DNA of 58,046 nucleotides from a virus. This document shows positions 50,305-58,046 of the stretch, piece by piece. The DNA is taken from positions 1 to 58,046 of the IMG/VR virus record IMGVR_UViG_3300032294_002030. One strand, given 5' to 3'. Both the position numbers and the translations under genes were made by a program. How positions within the stretch are numbered: the stretch's first letter is position 1; each line of letters begins with the position of its first letter. The notes under the pieces were generated by a model that saw only the letters and a program-made list of their open reading frames with translations, was not told where the DNA came from and did not search any database.

Positions 50305-51670
50305 ACTTATAATATTCGATTTAGATGGCGTTTTAATCGAAGCAAAAGAAATTCATTACGAAACATTAAATCGTGCAATCGAATATGTTTGTGGGGAAGA
50401 ATATGTTATTACTCCCGAGGAACATCTAGCACTGTATGATGGTCGTAAGACTAGAGAGAAGCTACAGATGCTTACTGAGCGGAAGGGAATACACCCAACG
50501 TTCCACGATAGAATCTTTGACACCAAGCAAGTATTTACAATGACGGCACTAAGGCAAGTCCAACCAGACACGCGACTTCAGTTTGTAATGAACTACCTTA
50601 AAGAAAAAGGATATACGTTAGCATGTTGCTCTAACTCTGTGCGAACAACTGTGTTAACGGCGTTAGCGAAGTTGGGATTGATTGAGTATATGGACCTTAT
50701 CATTTCCAATGAGGATGTGAAAAATAGTAAACCACATCCAGAGATGTATTGGAAAGCCATGAGCATAATGAAAACTCTCCCGGAAGAAACGCTCATCGTA
50801 GAAGACAGTCCACCGGGGCTGTTGGCGGCGGCTCGAAGTCACGCCCATGTTCTGCGAGTAAACAATCCACCGGACTTGACTTTAGAGAAGGTACTCGCTA
50901 AATTATATGAGATGAAAAATTTAATTGTGCCTAAGTGGCAAGGTGGAAAAATGAATGTATTAATACCTATGGCGGGAGCAGGAAGTAGATTTCAAGCGGC
51001 GGGATATACTTTTCCTAAGCCGCTGATTGAAGTTCGCGGTAAGCCAATGATTCAGGTTGTCACGGAAAATCTTAAGATTGATGCAACGTATATTTACGTT
51101 GTCCAAAAAGAACACAGAGAAAAGTATAATCTTGATACCCTGTTAAATTTGATTACTCCCGACTGCAAGATTGTAGAAGTAGACGGTGTGACCGAAGGAG
51201 CGGCATGCACCACCCTTCTGGCGAAAGAGTATATAAACAACGATGCTCCCTTGTTCCTATCCAACTCCGATCAATTCGTTGAGTGGAACAGTACAGAGTT
51301 TATGTATAAGATGGTAGAGCAAAATCTCGACGGCGGAATTGTTACGTTTACTGCCACACATCCTAAGTGGTCATTTGCAAAGACGAACGAGCATGGATAC
51401 GTAACTGAAGTTGCTGAGAAGAAACCCATTTCAGATATCGCAACTGTTGGGTTCTATTATTGGAAACACGGCTCAGATTATGTGAAGTATGCGGAAGAAA
51501 TGATTGCAAATAACATTCGGTTTAATAACGAGTTTTACGTTTGTCCCGTATACAATCAAGCAATCAAGGACGGCAAAAAGATAAAAACGTTTGATATTTC
51601 TCGTATGTGGGGCTTAGGCACCCCGGAAGACCTTAAGTATTTTCTAGACAATTATTCAGGTAATGTATGA
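50297..51670 (+). CDS. HAD phosphatase fused to a sugar nucleotidyltransferase
   Basis: 457 residues. The HAD half (1-210) has FDLDGVLIEA (Asp8, Asp10), CCSNSVRTT, KSKPHPEMY-like NSKPHPEMYW and VEDSPPGLLAA, like beta-phosphoglucomutase relatives. The second half (218-457) has PMAGAGSRFQ, FPKPLIEVRGKPMI and LSNSDQFVEW, the sugar-1-phosphate nucleotidyltransferase pattern. The linker DNA holds AGGTGG at 50941-50946 then ATG 50951, resembling a former ribosome binding site, so separate translation of the second half is possible. Together they would adjust and activate a sugar phosphate for the cluster. Confidence 0.88.
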   Translation: MIKLIIFDLDGVLIEAKEIHYETLNRAIEYVCGEEYVITPEEHLALYDGRKTREKLQMLTERKGIHPTFHDRIFDTKQVFTMTALRQVQPDTRLQFVMNYLKEKGYTLACCSNSVRTTVLTALAKLGLIEYMDLIISNEDVKNSKPHPEMYWKAMSIMKTLPEETLIVEDSPPGLLAAARSHAHVLRVNNPPDLTLEKVLAKLYEMKNLIVPKWQGGKMNVLIPMAGAGSRFQAAGYTFPKPLIEVRGKPMIQVVTENLKIDATYIYVVQKEHREKYNLDTLLNLITPDCKIVEVDGVTEGAACTTLLAKEYINNDAPLFLSNSDQFVEWNSTEFMYKMVEQNLDGGIVTFTATHPKWSFAKTNEHGYVTEVAEKKPISDIATVGFYYWKHGSDYVKYAEEMIANNIRFNNEFYVCPVYNQAIKDGKKIKTFDISRMWGLGTPEDLKYFLDNYSGNV

Positions 51671-52362
51671 ACTATAATGATATTGTTTCGTTAACGGATG
51701 GCCCTGTACGATATGCTCATGGTGGGCGAGGCCACCTACGAATGGCTCACAAAGAGGTTCCTCTTTCTATCTTGGAACCAGAGTTTCATTACATTACTAA
51801 TGCAATTATTGAAGGTAAGTGCCAGACTGGGTTTGAAGTGGCGACCGCGTTTGGTATTTCGGCACTAGCTGCCGCGCTTGGATTCAAACAAACCGGCGGT
51901 AAGCTGGTTACTATGGATGCGTATATTGAAGAAAACTCTGCCGATCCGAACGCATACCGTGGAGCTAATAAAGCTCTTTACAAAGATTCGATGGGGTTCA
52001 AGTCGGTTAACTATCTACGAGAGAAATTCGACTTGCAGAATAATCTTGCGGTAGAATGTGGATGGAGTCCTGACGATATCGACGAAGTGCTTGAGCGCAA
52101 TTTCGGCAAAAACGTCAAACTTGATTATGTGTTTATTGATTCCGGGCACTTCTCGGAACAGCTTGTTGCCGAGGTAGATGCGCTGGTCAAATATACGCAC
52201 AAGAATACGGTTTTTCTTTTCCATGACGTATATGAATATATGTTTGATCCAGCTACTACCATCCACGTAATGAGAACTCTAAACGGTAAGATTGATATTA
52301 TTCACAGAATGCCGGATGGGGAAAACTTGGGAAGACTTATTCCATTCGGAGAATCTGAATGA
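51667..52362 (+). CDS. Class I SAM-dependent methyltransferase (Methyltransf_24-like)
   Basis: 231 residues. GFEVATAFGISALAAALGF is the SAM-binding motif and LDYVFIDSGHFSEQLVAEV the second signature. Related in type to the methyltransferase at 47323 but clearly different in sequence. Likely modifies a sugar or nucleotide-sugar of the cluster. Overlaps the previous and next genes by four bases each. Confidence 0.78.
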   Translation: MNYNDIVSLTDGPVRYAHGGRGHLRMAHKEVPLSILEPEFHYITNAIIEGKCQTGFEVATAFGISALAAALGFKQTGGKLVTMDAYIEENSADPNAYRGANKALYKDSMGFKSVNYLREKFDLQNNLAVECGWSPDDIDEVLERNFGKNVKLDYVFIDSGHFSEQLVAEVDALVKYTHKNTVFLFHDVYEYMFDPATTIHVMRTLNGKIDIIHRMPDGENLGRLIPFGESE

Positions 52363-53153
52363 GAGTAGCCGTTGTCTATACAGGACTAATGCGATGCTTT
52401 GAACAGGCATACGCGGAACAAAAACGATTTATGTTTAATGTTCCGTCCACGTATGAATTTCCGGTCACGTATGATTTCTACTTTCATACGTGGTCGGAAA
52501 GAGGATTTTATACTGGTAAGGGATACTTACCGGAAGAAAATGGGTTTGTGCGGTTGAAGGCAGAAGATCGCGGGTTTCATCCCGGCGGCGAGCCAATAAC
52601 TCCAGAACTAATTCGCTCTGTATATAAAAACGAAAACATTGTAGATATTGTGATCGAAGAGTTCGACGACATACAGCCCATTTTCGATGCACGAAAAGAA
52701 AATTTTCCTAACGCATTTACCAGACCAAAAAATACCATTGCTATGTTTTACAAAATTCAAAAAGGCATGGAGCGGTTTGGAGAAGTACGTCCCGTTGATT
52801 ATGACATGGTTATGCGGATGCGCCCGGACATTCTTCCACAGGGTCCGATCTGGACTTCCGGCTATAATCCAAACGCTATGCTGGTGTATCCGGGTGGAAA
52901 TAAATTAGGAAAGGGGGTTGGCGACGGAGTTAACATTTCCAGCCAAGAGAATATATATCGTTTTTCATCCGCGTATAGTAACTTAGAAGATTTATATTCT
53001 GTCACGGGAATATCGTGCCCGCATCTTTACACAGAAATAATGGCAAACTCTTTACAGTTGCCTCTTGAATTTATACGCTCCCCCTCTACCATCGCGCACT
53101 CACCGCACGGGGCATACCAAGAGCCGGAAGGCGGTATGTATATACCACAATGA
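52359..53153 (+). CDS. Putative glycosyltransferase-like protein
   Basis: 264 residues. VAVVYTGLMRCFEQAY, FYFHTWSERGFY, NTIAMFYKIQKG and YDMVMRMRPDIL form a pattern found in uncharacterised glycan-cluster proteins of viruses and bacteria, probably with a GT-A-like fold; MRMRPD may be part of the metal site. Function by context only. Confidence 0.6.
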   Translation: MRVAVVYTGLMRCFEQAYAEQKRFMFNVPSTYEFPVTYDFYFHTWSERGFYTGKGYLPEENGFVRLKAEDRGFHPGGEPITPELIRSVYKNENIVDIVIEEFDDIQPIFDARKENFPNAFTRPKNTIAMFYKIQKGMERFGEVRPVDYDMVMRMRPDILPQGPIWTSGYNPNAMLVYPGGNKLGKGVGDGVNISSQENIYRFSSAYSNLEDLYSVTGISCPHLYTEIMANSLQLPLEFIRSPSTIAHSPHGAYQEPEGGMYIPQ

Positions 53154-54010
53154 AATATCTAATTAACTGTACAGGGTTTATTGGTGACACGCTTTTTGCA
53201 TCATCTATTGCTAAAAAGCTTCATGAGCAGGATTCGATGGCTGTGGTTGATTACGCTATACCTTTAATTCAACCAAAATTTTTACTGGAACAAAACCCGT
53301 ATATTAATTCGGTGTATTTACAATCGGAGCTTCGCCTCACCGACTACGATAGAATCTTTACTATGCCGTTGGTAGATCAATCCGAACCGGCTACTATTCA
53401 ATTTCAACGAGTCGCCGGTATAGAAAATCCAACAACAGAGTTTGATGTATACACTATCCCGGAGTTTGACGAGTCTGCTAAAGAACAATTGGAGAGATTG
53501 CGTAAACCAAATACGCCGTTGGTGGCGTGGCTAGCTGGGTGGAAGGACCGGGCATACCAAACTACATTAGATATGTATTGGAGAAAGGTGGGAGGTCCAC
53601 ATAGAGATATTGATAAGATCATAGTGTCTCTTGAAAAGAAATTTACAATGATCCCCGTTGGGTTGCCATGTGGGGTTTCTCAAACAACTCCCGCCGCTCA
53701 AAATCCATATGAGTACGCATTTCTAGCTTCTGTTATCAAAGCGTGTGATTGGATGATTGGTGGGGAGGGTGGAGTGACCAATCTCTCGTGTGCGGTTGGC
53801 ACCAGAACAATTATTACAACGTGCTTCATTGAGCAGTTATACGGACGGAATGGGCACATAAAGCAAATCCCGAAGCCACAGATGGGACCGGTCACGTATT
53901 ATCCAACTGGTGGGCATACACACTTAGCCCCGTTTATTAGCGACGACGAAGTGGCGACCGAGATAGAAAGAATTATTTTAACAAACGACAGTTATAAATA
54001 CGACTGGTGA
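53150..54010 (+). CDS. Glycosyltransferase, GT9/heptosyltransferase-like
   Basis: 286 residues. The opening INCTGFIGDTLFASSIAKKL matches the GT9 pattern (GxxGDxL), and ACDWMIGGEGGVTNLSCAVGT near 200-220 corresponds to its donor-site D-x-x-G-G. Shorter than bacterial heptosyltransferases (about 320-350). In bacteria these act on LPS core sugars. Confidence 0.72.
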   Translation: MKYLINCTGFIGDTLFASSIAKKLHEQDSMAVVDYAIPLIQPKFLLEQNPYINSVYLQSELRLTDYDRIFTMPLVDQSEPATIQFQRVAGIENPTTEFDVYTIPEFDESAKEQLERLRKPNTPLVAWLAGWKDRAYQTTLDMYWRKVGGPHRDIDKIIVSLEKKFTMIPVGLPCGVSQTTPAAQNPYEYAFLASVIKACDWMIGGEGGVTNLSCAVGTRTIITTCFIEQLYGRNGHIKQIPKPQMGPVTYYPTGGHTHLAPFISDDEVATEIERIILTNDSYKYDW

Positions 54011-54013
54011 TAT

Positions 54014-54703
54014 ATGAAAATACTTTATAGAATTAGTGATGGATCGTATAAAAAAGAACGGTTCTCTCATGCCACAAAACAAACCTGCTTAGAGAACTTT
54101 TTGAAACATTTTCCAAAAGAAGAGGTTGCGATATATGCTGACAATGTTAAAGACTCTACTTATGAGTGGCTACAAACGTATGACTGTAGCCTTGTTCGCA
54201 CACAAGGCGGTAGCAGTGCCGCTGGCTTTCGAATTGTATTCGAAGATGCGCTGACGATTGACAATGAATCAGAGATTGTTTATTTTGTAGAGGATGACTA
54301 CTTGCATCTTGACGGGTCTCGTGCGGCTATTATAGAAGCTCTTGAGCGAGCCGATTATGTATCGCTCTATGATCATGCGGATAAATACATCCCGGCTTCG
54401 CAAGGTGGAAATTATTTCATTGCCGACGATGCAGCCGAAGAAACAAAAGTGTTTGTTACAAAAAGCCGTCATTGGAAGCTAACAAACAGTACTACGATGA
54501 CGTTTGCCACCAAAGTTAAAACTTTAAAACAAGATGCGCCTACGTGGCGGGAGTATACCCGTGGTACACACCCACACGACTTCCAGTGTTTTCTTGCGCT
54601 GCGAGAAAAACAACGGACTTTGGTAACGCCTATTCCCGGACTGTCTACGCACTGCGAGCCAAGGTGGGCGTCACCTTTAATTGACTGGTCGTTAGTTTAT
54701 TAA
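54014..54703 (+). CDS. Glycosyltransferase, GT-A-like
   Basis: 229 residues. YFVEDDYLHLDGS near 90-102 is a clear metal-binding acidic motif in a GT-A frame; THPHDFQCFLAL and THCEPRWASP are later conserved-looking segments. The family is unnamed to me but fits the cluster. It ends 40 bases before a homing endonuclease. Confidence 0.7.
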   Translation: MKILYRISDGSYKKERFSHATKQTCLENFLKHFPKEEVAIYADNVKDSTYEWLQTYDCSLVRTQGGSSAAGFRIVFEDALTIDNESEIVYFVEDDYLHLDGSRAAIIEALERADYVSLYDHADKYIPASQGGNYFIADDAAEETKVFVTKSRHWKLTNSTTMTFATKVKTLKQDAPTWREYTRGTHPHDFQCFLALREKQRTLVTPIPGLSTHCEPRWASPLIDWSLVY

Positions 54704-54722
54704 TTTTTTCGGACGTTTATTA

Positions 54723-54737
54723 TATTTATAGTAAGAG
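54723..54737 (+). promoter_or_regulatory. Candidate late promoter (TATTTATAGTAAGAG)
   Basis: The clearest copy of this motif, 6 bases before the start codon end of a gene whose ribosome binding site AAGAGG (54733-54738) overlaps it. If transcription starts after GTAAGAG the leader would be very short. Confidence 0.4.
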
Positions 54738-54743
54738 GCAATT

Positions 54744-55632
54744 ATGGGCAGAAAAAAAATATATGATACTCCGGAGAAACGTCGTCATGCAAAAAATAAA
54801 CGAAACCAAAAATATTACGAAAAAAATAAAGAATCAATTAAAGAAAAAAATAGAAATAGATATCACAAAAAATTGGAGCAGAACATGTCCAATATGTGAA
54901 AAAATATTAATTCACAAGAATGAAAAAAGTTACAAGGTGGGCGTTAGTAAAAAATTGTTGTGCAGAAGCTGTGTACAAAAAAATAAACCAGCATGGAATA
55001 AAGGGTTGACGAAAGATACGGATGAACGTGTAAAAAAATATTCAAATAGTTTGATAACTGCTTGGGTCACCGGAAAGGAAACTGGTAGAACAAGCTGGAA
55101 TACGGGACTTTCTGTGGAGGACGACCGGGTAAAATTAAACGTAGAAAAGTCTAGATTATCGTTACTAACTGGTTATGAAACTGGAAAGGTTGTCCCTTGG
55201 AATAAGGGAAAGTCTTTTCCACAAGTAGCCGGGGATAATAGTCCGACTAAGCGCCCAGAAGTTAGACAAAAACTTAGATTAAGTATAATTGAAAGTATAA
55301 AAAAATGTAAAAACGGAATAGCACCCAGATATAATCCACATGCATGTCGATTGTTTGACGCCATCAACAAAGAAATGGGATGGTGTGGTCTTCATGCGGA
55401 AAATGGAGGAGAGTTTTATATCAAAGATTTAGGATATTGGGTTGATTATTATGAACCCACACTTAATATTGTTATTGAATATTATGAAAAAGGGCATAAT
55501 AAAACAAAAACAATTATTCGTGATACACGTAGACAGCAAGAAATAATCAATTTGTTAAAATGTAAATTCATAGTTATACACGAAAAAGAGGAATCGTCAT
55601 GGAAAAAAATTATAAAAGAACAATACTCATAA
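54744..55632 (+). pseudogene. Homing endonuclease (NUMOD3 plus EDxHD nuclease), frameshifted
   Basis: The well-placed start ATG 54744 opens a 51-codon frame (MGRKKIYDTPEKRRHAKNKR, then YYEKNKESIKEKNRNRYHKK) typical of homing enzymes, ending at TGA 54897. The rest lies in the +1 frame: CPICEKIL..CRSC zinc pair, NUMOD3-like PAWNKGLTKDT and PWNKGK, and a nuclease core GYWVDYYEPTLNIVIEYYEKGH with later RDTRRQQEI. The frames meet at a six-A run, 54867-54872; with five A the two parts would join as RYHKNWSRTCPIC. A shorter product from ATG 54790 in the second frame is possible. The 3' end runs 34 bases into the epimerase gene. Confidence 0.75.
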
Positions 55633-56651
55633 CTGGAGTGGCCGGTTTGATTGGGTCGAGGTTTGCCGATTGGGTAGTTGAAAATGAACCAGACACTCAA
55701 ATAGTTGGAATAGATGATTTAAGTGGTGGATATATTGAAAATGTCAATTCAAAAGTGAAATTCTATCAATATGATATTTCTAGAAATATATTTTCTACGC
55801 ATAATTTAATTGAATCATATAAGCCAGATGTAATTTATCATTATGCATGTTACGCTGCTGAAGCATTGTCGCCATTTATTCGTAACTTCAATTACCAGAA
55901 CAACTTACTTACAACAACGAACATTATAAATGCGGCCATTAAGTATGGTGTTCGTAGAGTTGTGTTTACTTCTTCTATGGCCGTATACGGAAACGGAACT
56001 CCTCCGTTCGGGGAAGATGCCGTTCGTAATCCAATTGATCCATATGGCGTGGCAAAGATGGCATGTGAAATGGACCTTCAGATTGCCGGCGAACAGCATG
56101 GGTTAGACTGGTGCATAATTCGTCCACACAACGTGTACGGGGCAAAGCAAAACGTCTGGGACTCGTATAGAAACGTACTAGGTATTTGGATGTATAAGAA
56201 GCTCCACGACCAACCGTTTACTATCTTTGGTGACGGAGAACAAACACGGGCATTTAGTTATATTGATGATTCGGTGGAATGCCTTTGGAAGGCTGGGTTC
56301 TTGCCGGAATGCTCCAAGCAAATTATTAACTTAGGGGGCATTCACCATGTGTCAATTAAAGAAGCCGCACATACGTTAGCCGAGGTTGTGGGGGGATCAG
56401 AGATAATTCATCTACCACCGCGCCACGAAGTTAAATATGCGTTTCCAACATGGCAGAAGTCTGTAGATTTGTTAGGGTTTCAACACAAGACAGACCTTCA
56501 CGAGGGGCTGACAAAGATGTGGGAGTGGGTTAAGCAACAGCCAGAACGCCCCCGTCAGGTGTGGAAAGAATATGAATTAGACAAAGGTATTTACGAATTT
56601 TGGAAAAAGGATGCTCTGCTAAAGAATTCTAAACTAGTTAAGGAATTATAA
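55599..56651 (+). CDS. NAD-dependent sugar epimerase/dehydratase
   Basis: 350 residues, extended SDR. ITGVAGLIGS near 10-19 binds NAD; the catalytic set is SSMAVYG near 125 and Y-x3-K (YGVAK) near 149; RPHNVYG and GEQTRAFSYIDD are substrate-side motifs of UDP-glucose 4-epimerase relatives. It supplies an altered nucleotide sugar to the cluster. AAAGAGGAA before ATG 55599 lies inside the upstream homing endonuclease. Confidence 0.88.
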   Translation: MEKNYKRTILITGVAGLIGSRFADWVVENEPDTQIVGIDDLSGGYIENVNSKVKFYQYDISRNIFSTHNLIESYKPDVIYHYACYAAEALSPFIRNFNYQNNLLTTTNIINAAIKYGVRRVVFTSSMAVYGNGTPPFGEDAVRNPIDPYGVAKMACEMDLQIAGEQHGLDWCIIRPHNVYGAKQNVWDSYRNVLGIWMYKKLHDQPFTIFGDGEQTRAFSYIDDSVECLWKAGFLPECSKQIINLGGIHHVSIKEAAHTLAEVVGGSEIIHLPPRHEVKYAFPTWQKSVDLLGFQHKTDLHEGLTKMWEWVKQQPERPRQVWKEYELDKGIYEFWKKDALLKNSKLVKEL

Positions 56652-57436
56652 TGCTATCGGTTATCATCCCGTCGTATAGAAATCCAAAATATTTAGATTT
56701 ATGTTTGAAGTCGCTTGTTGAGGGGCAAGTCAACAAAAATGAAATCATCGTAACTCTTGACGGTTACGTTGACGAAAGTGCATATCTCATGAAAAAGTAT
56801 CCAACGGTATCATGGTTGCCGTTTCAAGAAAATCAAGGATTTCAATCGGCAATCAACTTTGCAGTTTGGAGGACAGCCGGTGAAAAGTTATTCGTGATTA
56901 ACGATGACAACGTATTCCCTCCAGAGTGGGATGTGCGAATTGAAGCACAATATCATCCTAACACGGTGATAACTGTCAATCAAATAGAACCGACTGGCCC
57001 GGGAATGTTTAATTTTCCCGTAGTGGATTGTGGTCAGACGGTAGAAACGTTTGATATGGAAAGATTTATTCAGGCAGATAAAGAATTATCAAGCAACATG
57101 GTCACACCGGATGGAAATATTTTTCCCTTCGTGATCAATAAAAGATGGTTCATGGCAGTAGGTGGATTTGACACATTTTATAATTCGCCAAATTTATGCG
57201 ATTGGGATTTTTTTGCTAAACTAGAATTGATCCCTAGCGTTGGACATGCTCGCATTCATCATGTTCACGTATATCATTTCGGATCAGTCGCGACGAAAAA
57301 GAACGCAGAATCAGAATCGTTTAAATACCGTGAACAATATGCAATGCAGCAGTATACATATAAGTGGAAGATGCATCCGTTCAACGGATTAAATAATACA
57401 AAGTTTCAACCAAACGCACCGGAGTTTTACAAATGA
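56651..57436 (+). CDS. Glycosyltransferase, GT2
   Basis: 261 residues. LSVIIPSYRNPKYLDLCLKSL is a textbook GT2 opening, VINDDNVFPPEWD near 83 the metal site, and GGFDTFYNSPNLCDWDFF the acceptor-side motif. Overlaps the epimerase stop and the next start. Confidence 0.9.
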   Translation: MLSVIIPSYRNPKYLDLCLKSLVEGQVNKNEIIVTLDGYVDESAYLMKKYPTVSWLPFQENQGFQSAINFAVWRTAGEKLFVINDDNVFPPEWDVRIEAQYHPNTVITVNQIEPTGPGMFNFPVVDCGQTVETFDMERFIQADKELSSNMVTPDGNIFPFVINKRWFMAVGGFDTFYNSPNLCDWDFFAKLELIPSVGHARIHHVHVYHFGSVATKKNAESESFKYREQYAMQQYTYKWKMHPFNGLNNTKFQPNAPEFYK

Positions 57437-57789
57437 GTTATGAGTATAAGAATCTAGACATCATTAAACAAATGGAAAGAGACTACCCACAAATGACAGG
57501 GGAGTTTATGTCTATTTGCCGGGAACAATATGAATTGTTTTGTTTAAAGCAGTATAACTACGGTCCTAGTAATATCGCACTCGGTACGCAATTAAATAAG
57601 CCGGAAGAAGTTAAGATGTCATTATCTGGAATATTCTTTCGAATGAACGATAAGATTCAGAGAATCAAGCAGCTTGTTCTCTTGGGAAACAAGGACGCCG
57701 TAGGCGAGACTGTAACTGACACTTTTCAAGACTTATCTGTATACGGAATTATTTCTCAAATCGTGAGCAGAGGAAAGTGGGGGAAATGA
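57433..57789 (+). CDS. Nmad1/DUF1599-like protein
   Basis: 118 residues. FMSICREQYELFCLKQYNYGPSNIA, LSGIFFRMNDKIQRIKQL and DTFQDLSVYGIISQIV match the nucleotide-modification-associated domain 1 pattern (DUF1599), which often travels with base-modification genes in phages. No other modification gene is obvious in this window. It is directly after the glycan cluster. Confidence 0.75.
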   Translation: MSYEYKNLDIIKQMERDYPQMTGEFMSICREQYELFCLKQYNYGPSNIALGTQLNKPEEVKMSLSGIFFRMNDKIQRIKQLVLLGNKDAVGETVTDTFQDLSVYGIISQIVSRGKWGK

Positions 57790-57793
57790 TTTC

Positions 57794-58042
57794 ATGGAAG
57801 TAAAATATGAAATTTTTAAGCGGATTCCCCCGGGAGACCGGTGGGTAGAAATGGATGAAAATAAAACTTTGATGGGAGACAAGGTGTTTCCTTCACTAAC
57901 GGAAGCATTAGAGCATTATTTTCAAAAAACTAAAGTGCGCCAATACTTTATAGATGCGGCGGCTGGACTTATCTATAAAGTAACAGAAGAAGCTGACCCA
58001 GTTAAACCAGTACCATCATTTTCAATTTATGGGGAATACTAA
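57794..58042 (+). CDS. Hypothetical protein (82 aa)
   Basis: Acidic small protein (MEVKYEIFKRIPPGDRWVEM..) ending in TAA at 58040-58042, four bases from the window edge. ALEHYFQKTKVRQYFIDA suggests one amphipathic helix with beta strands. No family recognised. Confidence 0.55.
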   Translation: MEVKYEIFKRIPPGDRWVEMDENKTLMGDKVFPSLTEALEHYFQKTKVRQYFIDAAAGLIYKVTEEADPVKPVPSFSIYGEY

Positions 58043-58046
58043 TTTA

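Noticed and set aside
1-58046. tRNA genes, integrase or attachment sites
   Set aside because: I looked through the intergenic gaps, all shorter than about 110 bases, and saw no cloverleaf, recombinase gene or flanking direct repeat to support them.

Overview
The window looks like part of the genome of a large, uncultured T4-like tailed phage with a contractile tail (basis: sequence plus known families). It carries a T4-type replication set: gp32-like SSB, UvsX recombinase, DnaB/gp41-type helicase, gp43-type B-family polymerase, gp45 clamp, gp44 and probable gp62 clamp loader, and a FEN/RNase H nuclease. It also has a gp26-like baseplate hub protein, a tape-measure-like protein and a very large hub protein with a lysozyme module. 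The DNA is AT-rich by eye. Nearly every gene is on the plus strand, packed with short ATGA-type overlaps. I saw no tRNA, integrase, transposase or CRISPR array. The host cannot be named; a class II (B12-dependent) ribonucleotide reductase and the lack of photosynthesis genes are the only weak hints.

Layout. 1-15.2 kb holds tail and baseplate genes: a Thr/Pro-rich surface protein cut by the window edge, an SNF2-type helicase, gp26-like hub protein with a probable +1 frameshift into a gp51-like tail, a five-repeat protein, the tape measure, a LysM protein, the hub-lysozyme, and a divergent family-A polymerase-like protein. 15.2-31.4 kb holds a nucleotide-sugar dehydrogenase and then replication and nucleotide metabolism (SSB, UvsX, FEN, helicase, NrdJ, two thioredoxins, dUTPase, polymerase, clamp, loader, a ClpP-like protease, dCMP deaminase). 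31.4-42.4 kb is accessory: vWA, macro-domain and SLOG-like proteins, one minus-strand structural gene, a Cas4-like nuclease, a phosphoesterase, an NAD salvage pair (NMN adenylyltransferase-Nudix and NAMPT) with an HNH homing endonuclease between them, an SPFH lipoprotein and an amidase endolysin. 42.4-58 kb has an RHH-like regulator and then a glycan cluster: about nine glycosyltransferases, two methyltransferases, a HAD-nucleotidyltransferase fusion and an epimerase, interrupted by a frameshifted homing endonuclease.

Regulation. Two promoter classes are visible. Host-type sigma70 promoters with 17-bp spacers precede uvsX (17422), a small gene (36675), the NMN adenylyltransferase gene (37433) and probably 35248. 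Several overlap long palindromes, including a perfect 14-bp inverted repeat around the uvsX -10. A second motif, TATTTAT followed by (A)GTAAGA, lies upstream of the hub gene, the minus-strand structural gene and two homing endonucleases, always in the direction of the gene; I infer a phage late promoter.

Best leads: the +1 shift at 3737-3743, the apparently rearranged lysozyme domain in the hub, the promoter palindromes, the NAD salvage plus macro/SLOG genes as a possible counter-defence set, and a glycan cluster together with mucin-like virion linkers.
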